Positions 1 through 7,600 of a stretch of DNA of 64,000 bases are shown here, piece by piece. The stretch is from Streptomyces fodineus (GTDB lineage Bacteria > Actinomycetota > Actinomycetes > Streptomycetales > Streptomycetaceae): assembly GCF_001735805.1 (NCBI RefSeq), contig NZ_CP017248.1, positions 2,790,001-2,854,000 on the forward strand, written 5' to 3'. Both the position numbers and the translations under genes were made by a program. The notes below the pieces were generated by a model. That model was not told the origin of the DNA and made no database searches. It saw only the letters and a program-made list of their open reading frames with translations. Positions within the stretch are counted from its first letter, which is position 1. Each line of letters begins with the position of its first letter.

Positions 1-310
1 ACGTCCGTGCCCTCCCCCGGGCGATCAGCTCGGCGACCCGGGCCGGGGTCTGCGCCAGGTAGAAGGCGCGCACGGACAGTTCGACTCCGTAGTCCCGGGC
101 CACACGGTCGATGATCCGGATCCCGATCAGGGAATTGCCGCCCAGCGCGAAGAAGTCATCATCCGCCCCGACCTCGCAACCGTCGAGGTACTCCCGCCAC
201 AGCGCCGCGATCTCGTGCACGAGTGACACCGGCGCACTCGAAGGCGCGGCTTGTGGTTCTGCCGCCTCGTCCTGTCCACCTCGCTGGTGGCCGCGCGGCT
301 CCAATTCCAT
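1..310 (-). CDS. Peptidyl carrier protein, 3' end cut by the window edge
   Basis: Leftward frame from an ATG at 310 with a good ribosome site (GGAAAGG) just upstream. At least 103 residues are visible. After a polar, Ala/Gln-rich leader of about 28 residues comes a carrier-protein core, DDDFFALGGNSLIGIRI, with the phosphopantetheine-attachment Ser near residue 60. The fold continues through ARVAELIARG, so the complete PCP lies inside the window; whether the protein ends soon after or carries more domains cannot be seen. It is transcribed away from the hydroxylase gene at 709 and shares a promoter region with it that holds one copy of the cluster palindrome. It may carry an amino acid for modification in trans, for example hydroxylation, but the partner enzyme is not identified. 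Confidence 0.8.
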   Translation of the reverse strand, partial: MELEPRGHQRGGQDEAAEPQAAPSSAPVSLVHEIAALWREYLDGCEVGADDDFFALGGNSLIGIRIIDRVARDYGVELSVRAFYLAQTPARVAELIARGRART

Positions 311-708
311 TGCCAGCCTTTCCTTCACCACCGACCGGGAACACCCGCCCACGCCATTGCCGACCCAGCTGCCGTCCCCGGTGTCCGGTGGAGATATTGA
401 TGGAAATCGTGCCGTCCGGGGAACCCCGTGCCGGAGATGACGGTGCGGACACTTTGCCGGGCAACGGTTGTCCCGCCGACAGGACAGCAATGGGCTCTTC
501 CGATCCTGCCCGGCTCGACCGTCCATGTCACCCGTCCACGGGCCGGCACCGTTCCGGCCGGGCACAGATCAGTCCGAACCAACACCCGGTCACGCAAGGC
601 CATAGGCAGTCGTGTCGTTGCCATCGAAACTTCGCAGAATTATGGTGACGACCGGGAGACAGGTTCAGCATCTTCTGGCCGAACAATCAAGTACTGAAGG
701 AGATTTCG
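311..708. other. Divergent intergenic region at the left edge of the NRPS cluster
   Basis: 398 bp without a convincing gene between the leftward PCP and the rightward hydroxylase. It must hold two divergent promoters. The only clear element is the 18-bp palindrome at 469-486. The ribosome site of the hydroxylase (AAGGAG, 697-702) lies at its right end. Confidence 0.6.
469..486. promoter_or_regulatory. Candidate operator, copy 1 of an 18-bp palindrome
   Basis: TGTCCCGCCGACAGGACA: two TGTCC/GGACA arms around an 8-nt centre that is itself nearly symmetric. Three more copies with the same arm spacing lie at the other end of the cluster (29646, 29808, 29880). Position between divergent genes fits a transcription-factor site. 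The cognate regulator is not in the window. Confidence 0.6.
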
Positions 709-1545
709 TTGCTTAAGTCGCAACGACTTGCGATGCTACCCATCGACTCGTACGATCTCGATTCCGAATTCTCTGTGGTGGACCACCACGACTACGGAGG
801 CGAGTATGATGCCCTCACCTTCGGATCGTGGTCGTCCCACGTGCTGGCCAATGGCAGCGGCGTCGAATCCGACGACGCCTTCCGCCCGCACGACGGCAGC
901 CTGACCCTCACTGAGCTGGGCAGGCAGCTGCCCGGCATCATGTCCCTGGTGACCGATCACTTTTCCCTGGACCGGTTGCAGTGGGTGCGCGTCTTCAGTC
1001 TCCGTGACGGAATCATGACCCCGCACGTCGACTTCCTTGAATTCGCCGAGCCAGGCACCAGGTTGCAGATTCCGCTGCGTACCAGCGAGGAATCCCTGCA
1101 TTCCGAGAATGACATCGTCTATCACCTCCGCCGCGGTGAAGTGTGGAAGATACACACCACTGACCCTCATTCTGCGTGCAGCTCCGCCGGCACCGCCCGG
1201 CTCTCCCTCTGTCTCGACTTCTCGGGCGCCGAGGAGCCCGTTGAGATCCGCAACGACATTCCCGCAACGGAGTCGATCCGCATCATCGAACGGCCTGAGG
1301 CGACCGAAGCGGAGATCGAAGAACTCCTGGAATCCGGCCGGAATTGGACCCCGGCGACCATGCGGTCGGCCTTCCGCCGCTTCGCCGAGCTCCACTTCGA
1401 GCGGCACGCGCATGCCGCCGCGACGTTCGACTGGTACGTCGAGGCCGCGCGTCGCGCCGGGGACGCCGACATGGTCGCAAAAGCCGAGGCCTACCGCACG
1501 TACTGCATCGGGAAGCGGACCTACGGGGAGGAGTTCGTCTGGTGA
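709..1545 (+). CDS. Fe(II)/2-oxoglutarate amino-acid hydroxylase, proline 3-hydroxylase type
   Basis: 278 aa. It resembles Streptomyces L-proline cis-3-hydroxylase in layout: an aspartyl/asparaginyl beta-hydroxylase jelly roll followed by the alpha-helical C-terminal domain of that family (ETYDWLIE-like segment, here AATFDWYVEAARRAGD). The iron triad is visible as H106-V-D108 (TPHVDFLEF) and H154 (DPHSAC), with R164 as probable 2-oxoglutarate ligand (ARLSLCLDF). The TTG start at 709 is chosen because AAGGAG lies 6 nt upstream; an ATG at 733 is the alternative. Members hydroxylate free cyclic or aliphatic amino acids (proline, pipecolate), so this enzyme probably makes a hydroxylated building block for the NRPS. 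A PhyH-type oxygenase follows 62 nt downstream, probably in the same transcript. The exact substrate is unknown. Confidence 0.82.
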   Translation: MLKSQRLAMLPIDSYDLDSEFSVVDHHDYGGEYDALTFGSWSSHVLANGSGVESDDAFRPHDGSLTLTELGRQLPGIMSLVTDHFSLDRLQWVRVFSLRDGIMTPHVDFLEFAEPGTRLQIPLRTSEESLHSENDIVYHLRRGEVWKIHTTDPHSACSSAGTARLSLCLDFSGAEEPVEIRNDIPATESIRIIERPEATEAEIEELLESGRNWTPATMRSAFRRFAELHFERHAHAAATFDWYVEAARRAGDADMVAKAEAYRTYCIGKRTYGEEFVW

Positions 1546-1607
1546 GGACGTCCTCACGGACGGGGACAGCGAACAGGTACCTGGCACACCTGAGAAGGGG
1601 CTGACGT

Positions 1608-2534
1608 GTGAACACAATTGACGACGTAGTTCTGGAAAAGGCTGCGGCGGAATACGCCGAACAAGGCTTCTACATCATCCGAGACGTCGTGCCCGAGGAT
1701 GTCCTGGAGGAGGCACGTGCCCACGTCGAGTGGCTCACCCGGAAGTATCCGGATCTGCGTCCCGAGCACTTCCACCACCCGCTGATCCGCAATGACGCCT
1801 TCTGGGCACGTCTGGTCTCGGATCCCCGTCTGGTGGACATCGCGGAGTTCTTCCTCGGTCCGGACGTGGCATGCTTCACAGCCCACTACATCTGCAAGCC
1901 CCCGTACGACGGACAGCCCGTGCTGTGGCACCAGGACGGGGCGTACTGGACGCTGAGTCCGATGGAGGCGCTGACGGTGTGGCTGGCCGTCGACGAGAGC
2001 ACCACGGAGAACGGCTGCCTGAGGATGATCCCCGGCAGCCACCAGCTGCCGCTGCACAAACCGTCGGTCCGCACGGACGTGCCCAACATGCTGTACTCCA
2101 CCTCCGACGATGTCCTGGTGCGGGAGTGGGCGGAGAAGCGCGGAATCGTGGACATCGAACTCAACCCGGGGGATGTCTCGATCCACCATCCCCATCTGCT
2201 GCACTGCTCGGAGGCGAACACCTCCGCCAAGCGACGGTGCGGTCTCGACATCGGCTACATATCGACGACCACCCGGATCCATAGTCAGGGGCTGTACCTC
2301 GACCCACTGCTGGTGCGCGGAACCGACACCGAGGGCTTGAACAGCTACCGTCCGTTTCCCGCTTACCAGGAGGGCGAGACGATTCCCTTCGCCGGCAAGG
2401 ACGAGTGGAACGACAAAGCGGCCGCGCTCAACGAGGCATTGCCGCCTCGCTCACGGGACCTTCCTCGGGAGAGCCCGATCGAGACGACCCGGCACATGGT
2501 CGACCGTCTGCGCGCAGGGACCGTGAAGCGCTGA
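1608..2534 (+). CDS. Phytanoyl-CoA dioxygenase (PhyH) family hydroxylase
   Basis: 308 aa, GTG start with GAGAAGGGG 7 nt upstream. Non-haem iron, 2-oxoglutarate-dependent oxygenase: H108-Q-D110 (LWHQDGAYW) and distal H199 (LLHCSEAN), with Arg residues about ten positions later (KRRCGLD) for 2-oxoglutarate. The strand between them, LTVWLAVDESTTENGCLRM followed by PGSHQ, is characteristic of PhyH enzymes. Family members in natural product clusters hydroxylate free amino acids, carrier-bound residues or finished peptides. Together with the gene at 709 it gives the cluster two distinct oxygenases, so at least two oxidised positions beyond those made by the P450 are possible. It ends facing the P450 gene across a shared terminator. 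Confidence 0.85.
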   Translation: MNTIDDVVLEKAAAEYAEQGFYIIRDVVPEDVLEEARAHVEWLTRKYPDLRPEHFHHPLIRNDAFWARLVSDPRLVDIAEFFLGPDVACFTAHYICKPPYDGQPVLWHQDGAYWTLSPMEALTVWLAVDESTTENGCLRMIPGSHQLPLHKPSVRTDVPNMLYSTSDDVLVREWAEKRGIVDIELNPGDVSIHHPHLLHCSEANTSAKRRCGLDIGYISTTTRIHSQGLYLDPLLVRGTDTEGLNSYRPFPAYQEGETIPFAGKDEWNDKAAALNEALPPRSRDLPRESPIETTRHMVDRLRAGTVKR

Positions 2535-2593
2535 TCACAGCCGCGCCCCGGCCGGGGCCGGCTCGGTTTCGTGGACAACCGCACATGCGCACG

Positions 2594-2632
2594 GCAGGCG
2601 CTTCCGAGCTCATCGTGTTCGGAGGCGCCTGC
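2594..2632. terminator. Bidirectional terminator between convergent PhyH and P450 genes
   Basis: 14-bp stem (GCAGGCGCTTCCGA, 2594-2607, with its complement 2619-2632, one G-T pair) and an 11-nt loop, placed in the 117-bp gap where two genes converge. Confidence 0.75.
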
Positions 2633-2651
2633 GCGTGTCACCGTCAGCTCC

Positions 2652-3884
2652 TCACAGACGCACGGGAAACGAGGAGAACAGCCGGGCGCCACCGGGAATG
2701 AGCTCGCGGTACCTCAACTGACGGCGGCTCACGGTGATTTCCAGGGTGTCGCGCTGGATCAGCAGGTGATTGAGGGCTATCTCGCCTTCGAGGTTGGCGA
2801 GCGCCGCGCCGACGCAGCGGTGCGGGCCGGCACCGAAGGCGACGTGGGCTCCCCCTTGCGGCACCACACGCTCCACGTCGCACCGTTCGGGGTCGCTGTA
2901 GACGCGTGGGTCGTAGTTGGCGGACTGAAGGGAGCCCGTCAGGGCATCGCCCTTGCAGATGGGGACCCCGGCGAACTCCATGTCCTCGGTGGCGTACCGC
3001 GGCCCCGCGCTCGGGATGGGGTTCCCGATCCGCATCAACTCCTCCATGGCATGGGGCAGCGCTTCCGGCTTGGCGCGCAACAGGGCCAGCTGATCAGGAT
3101 TGTCGAGCAGGGTGAGAACGGCGTTCGGGATGAAGTGGGCCGTGGAGTGGTATCCGCCGTTCACCAGTACGCCGATCAACGAGACTATCTCGGCGTCGGT
3201 GAGCCGGTCACCGTCTTCGCCCTCCGTCTGCATCAGGGTGGAGATCATGTCGTCCGCCGGCTCGGCCCTGCGCTTCTGGATGAGGTTCTTCGCGTAGTCG
3301 AAGAGGCTCCGGGTGCTCTTGGCGAAGTCGGCGTCGGGGTTGGCGTACTCGTCCATCCATTTCCGCAGCTGCGGCTGGTCTGCCTCGTCAATTCCGACGA
3401 GCTCACAGATGACGGCACCGGTCAGCGGTGTGGAGTACTCCCGGACGAGGTCGACGTGTTCCTTCTGGGCCAGGTCCTCCAGGAGTCGGGCAGAAACCTG
3501 CTCGATGCGCGGCCGCAGTGCCTTGACGCGCTTGACGGAGAACGCGGGCGCCACGAGGCGCCGCAGCCGGGCGTGGTTCTTGCCGTCCTGGAGCATCAGG
3601 CTGTTCGCCAGGTAACCCGCGATGTCTTCCGGGACACCGAGGTTCTCGATCATCTGTCCGGCTATGTTGAGCCCTTGGTGGCCCGGCACGTTGCTGGCGT
3701 CCACGACCAGCCGCGGGTCGTTCAAAGCCGCTTTGACCTCTTCGCTTCGCGTGATCAGCCAGACCGGCGGCCCACCGGGGAACCCGATGCGCACGAGCGG
3801 CGCCATCTCCCGCAGGCGCGCGAAGGCGCCGACGGGGTCGTCCTCGAACTCCGGGTCCAGCAGGCTAGCGACCGGTTCGGCCAT
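2652..3884 (-). CDS. Cytochrome P450
   Basis: 410 aa from the ATG at 3884, which has a near-perfect AAGGAG 6 nt upstream; an in-frame ATG at 3935 with a weaker site would add 17 residues. Haem-binding loop FGAGPHRCVG with Cys near residue 357, K-helix ExxR in EELMR, and an I-helix reading GGYHST in place of the usual AGxxT/GGxxT. Soluble bacterial class, CYP105/107-like by general appearance. It is the last gene of the NRPS operon, 35 bp or more after the type II thioesterase. Expected to hydroxylate a carrier-bound amino acid or the released peptide; electrons would come from ferredoxin encoded elsewhere, since no ferredoxin gene is adjacent. Regiochemistry cannot be read from the sequence. 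Confidence 0.9.
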   Translation of the reverse strand: MAEPVASLLDPEFEDDPVGAFARLREMAPLVRIGFPGGPPVWLITRSEEVKAALNDPRLVVDASNVPGHQGLNIAGQMIENLGVPEDIAGYLANSLMLQDGKNHARLRRLVAPAFSVKRVKALRPRIEQVSARLLEDLAQKEHVDLVREYSTPLTGAVICELVGIDEADQPQLRKWMDEYANPDADFAKSTRSLFDYAKNLIQKRRAEPADDMISTLMQTEGEDGDRLTDAEIVSLIGVLVNGGYHSTAHFIPNAVLTLLDNPDQLALLRAKPEALPHAMEELMRIGNPIPSAGPRYATEDMEFAGVPICKGDALTGSLQSANYDPRVYSDPERCDVERVVPQGGAHVAFGAGPHRCVGAALANLEGEIALNHLLIQRDTLEITVSRRQLRYRELIPGGARLFSSFPVRL

Positions 3885-3970
3885 CTTCGTCTCCTTCAGG
3901 TTCTTGTCGGAGGGCATGAGGTGTGAATCTCCCATGGCTCTGCTTCTCGTTCTGGGTGAGTGCGGGGGCC

Positions 3971-4690
3971 CTAGCGCTCACGGGCGCATTCCAGCTCGAT
4001 CAGATCGAGTACCTCCCGGGCGCGGTCGACCAGGTACATGTGGTCGCCTGGGAGTTCCGCGTAGCTGAATCCGCCCGTGGTCGCTTTCCGCCATTCCTGC
4101 GCCTGTTCCGCTCCGACCAGGCCGTCGGATCCGCCCCGAATCGAACAGATCGGCACCGGCACTGGTTCGTCGGTGCTCGGAACGTAGTTCTCGTGCATCT
4201 CACAGTCGGCCCGCAGCACGGGGAGAATGAGTTCACGCATCTCCGGGTGGTCGAGGGCCTCGTGTCTGAACCCCGCGAACTCCTCGACCCTGGCGAGGAA
4301 CTCCTCCTCCGGAAGGCCCGTCGCCCGTCGCTCCCGCTGTGTCCACGGTCCCGGCGAACCGCTGACGACCAGCCGGTCCACGGACACGTCGCGCGCGCTC
4401 AGCAGATGCACCAGCTCGTAGGCGAGCACCGCGCCCAGACTGTGTCCGAACAGCACGGTCCGCGCCCCTTCGCCGAGGTCCGCGACGATGTCGTCCACCG
4501 CATTCCTGGCCGCCTCCGCGACATTCCGGTACGGCGTCTCCAGAATCCGCCGTTCCCTGCCGGGCAGTTCGACCGGGACCACGCGCCACCGGCCGGCGGA
4601 CAGCGCCCGCCACGGGTGGAAGAACGAAGGTCCCGCCCCCGCGAACGGTGCGCACAGCAGCACGGTCCGGTCCCGGTCTTCCCTCGTCAC
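3971..4690 (-). CDS. Type II (editing) thioesterase
   Basis: 239 aa alpha/beta hydrolase of the GrsT/TycF class. Nucleophile Ser84 in FGHSLGAV, catalytic His in the C-terminal ELPGDHMYLVD segment, and N-terminal LLCAPFAGAG as in discrete NRPS thioesterases. It starts at a GTG whose last bases form the TGA stop of the final NRPS subunit (GTGA, 4690-4687), so translation is probably coupled. The role known for this family is removal of acetyl groups or wrong aminoacyl groups from PCP arms, keeping the assembly line active. It is separate from the terminal TE domain of the neighbouring NRPS, which releases the product. Confidence 0.93.
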   Translation of the reverse strand: MTREDRDRTVLLCAPFAGAGPSFFHPWRALSAGRWRVVPVELPGRERRILETPYRNVAEAARNAVDDIVADLGEGARTVLFGHSLGAVLAYELVHLLSARDVSVDRLVVSGSPGPWTQRERRATGLPEEEFLARVEEFAGFRHEALDHPEMRELILPVLRADCEMHENYVPSTDEPVPVPICSIRGGSDGLVGAEQAQEWRKATTGGFSYAELPGDHMYLVDRAREVLDLIELECARER

Positions 4691-7600
4691 AGCGCCAGCT
4701 TGCGGGCGATGACCCTCATGACCTGGCCCGCCGGTTTGGGCATGTGCAGGGAGTCGTGCGTGGCGTCCACGTCGTACTCCTCGATGGAACCGAGGACGTA
4801 GGGCCGCCATTCGGGTCCGTACGAGCCCTCGTCCTTGTCCAGCTTCGCGTTGAAGTACAGCACGTCGCCGCGGTAGACCGGCGGGGAGAAGTCCTGCATC
4901 CTGGCCAGGTTGTTGGCCCCCACCTCCGCCATGGCGTCCAGGAAGACGGCCATGTTGTCCGTGTTCATGAACTGGCCGAAGAACTCCTCGATGTGCTTCC
5001 GGTAGGTCGTCGGCACCGTGCCGGTCAGGTTCCTGAAACCGCTCGCCGGTTTGGAGTCCAGGACCGCCACGACGCCGACCTTGAGCCCGCGGCGGTCCAG
5101 GGCATCGGCGATGGCGTGCGCGAGCGGGGCGCCGTAGGACCAGCCGACCAGGTGGTAGGGCCCCTCCGGCTGGGTCTCGAGAATCTGGGTGAGGTAGTCG
5201 TCGATCATCTCCTCCACCGATCCGGCCAGCGTGCCCTTGCCGCCCGAACCGCGGGACTGCAGGGCGTAGGCCGCCCGGTCCCGCACGTACGGCGCGAAGG
5301 TGAAATACGCCCAGCCGAGCCCGCCGCCTCCGTGGATGAACCACACCGGCGCCTTCCCGGTACCGGGATCCCTGTGCAAGGGCAGCACGACCTCGAACGA
5401 GTCGACGTGGTCGTCCGGGATGCCGCTGCCGAGCAGCAGCGCGGCGAGCTCGGCCACCGTGGGGTACCGGACGATCGTCCGGACGGGCATGTCGACACCG
5501 AACTGCTTGCGGATGCGGGCACTGAGCCGGGTGGCCAGGAGTGAGTGTCCGCCGAGCACGAAGAAGTCGTCGTCGATACCGACCTTCTCCACGCCGAGCA
5601 ACTCGCCGAAGAGGGAACACAGCTTCTTCTCATGGGAGTTGCGCGGCTCTCCGCTGCTCGTGGTGGTCGTGGACTCCGCCGGCAGCGCTCGCCTGTCCAG
5701 CTTGCCGGCCGGGGTCAGCGGAAGCTCCGGAAGCGGCACCACCGCGGCCGGGACCATGTAGTCCGGCAGACGCCCGCGCACGTACTCGGGCAGCTCTACG
5801 GTCAGCGGGCCGATCGCCGTGGCGAGTGCCGGGGCGTTCGCCCGGATCTGTCCGGCCACATCGCTGGGCACGAACCCCCCGGAGACGGCCCGCCGCTCGG
5901 GCAGCAGCACCGCGTCGAAGCCGTGGACGGCCTCTCCCGACCAGGTGATGACCGCGTCCCGGCCCTGCTGCCGCGCCCATTCGGCGAGGTCCTCCGGATC
6001 GAGCGGCCCGCCGGAGGTCGCAGCCGCACCCAGTACCCCGGCTGACGTCGCCGCGGCGACCTCCTCCGCCAGCCGCGCGTTGGGTATCCCGGTCACCCGC
6101 ACCGGGCCGGATCCCGCCCGCTGCACACAACCGCGCAGACCGGCCAGGTCGGACACCTCCCGGCCCCACGGCACCGCGGGCGCCCCGGTCAGATCGAGCA
6201 CGTCGGCCGGCTCCTTGTGCAGGACGACCTCGTAGCGGTGCCGGGTCAGCTCGTTGTGCACCCGCCCCGGCTTCAACCGGATGTCGACCCCGACGCCGTG
6301 GTCGGCCGCCCAGGTGGCGAACCAGTCCGGGGCGACCACCAGCTCCCGCTCGCCGAGCACGGCCTGCTCCACCATCGCCCGCAGCTCGTCGTGCGAGGCG
6401 TGCGGCCGCGCCGCGCGTTGCACCGCGGTCAGCAGAAGCCGGAGTGTCGCGGCGTTGCGGACGTCACCGACGATCAGCCGACCGCCGGGTGCGAGGAGTT
6501 CCATCGCCTCGCGCAGCACTCGATCCAGGTACTCGACGCTCGGGAAGTACTGCACCACCGAGTTGAGCACCACTGTGTCGAATCCGGCCCGGGGAAGCCC
6601 GGAGACGTCGTCGGCCGCCTGGGCGCTCAGCCGCACCCGGTCACCGTGGCCGGCCTGCTCGACCTGCTTGCGGAGCCGGTCCACCACCGTGGCCGAGATG
6701 TCGGTGCCCCAGTACTCGTCGACCTCGCCGACGATCTTCGACAGCAGCAGGCCGGCGCCCACACCGATCTCCAGCACCCGCCGCGGCGCGAACCGCAGCA
6801 CCTGAGCCACCGCCGCCTCCCGCCACTCCAGCATCTGCTCCAGCGGAATCGGTTCACCGTCGTAGGCCGACTTCCACAGCTGGAAGTCCTCGCCCAGCGC
6901 CTCGTCGGCGGATTTGGCATACGTGTCGTCGTGGACCTGGCGCCATTCATCCACCTGGGCACCGGCATCGGCCACCATGGCGTCCGGATCGGGTACCACG
7001 TACGCCACAAGGCGCTTGTCGCCCTGCTGGTTCTCGCGCACCACCACCGCCGCCTGCGCCACGCTGGGATGCCCGGCCAGCACATGCTCGATCTCGCCCA
7101 GCTCGATGCGGAGCCCGCGGATCTTGACCTGGAAGTCGGTTCGGCCGATGTACTCGAGCTGGCCGTCCTTGTTCCACCGCACCACGTCCCCGGTGCGGTA
7201 CATCCGGCCGCCCGGCTCACCGTAGGGGCAGGCCACGAACCGCTCCGAGGTCAGAGCGGTCTGCCCGAGGTAGCCCCGCGCCAGGCACGCACCGGCCAGA
7301 TACAGCTCACCGGTGACGCCGGGCGGGACCGGACGCAGCGCCTCGTCCAGGACGTACACCTGGTTGTTCCAGATCGGCGCGCCGATCGGCACTCGGTCCG
7401 CACCCGGTACGTGCTGCCACGCCGTGACCTCGACGGTCGCCTCGGTGGGGCCGTAGAGGTTGTTCGCCGAGCAGCCGGGCAACAGCTCGACGAACCTGTT
7501 GGCCAGCGGGGCCAGGAACGGCTCGGCCGCGACCTCGATCCAGCGCAGGCTGGTGCACTTCTTCGCTTCGGGCTCGGCGACGAACGCCTCCAGCAGGGAA

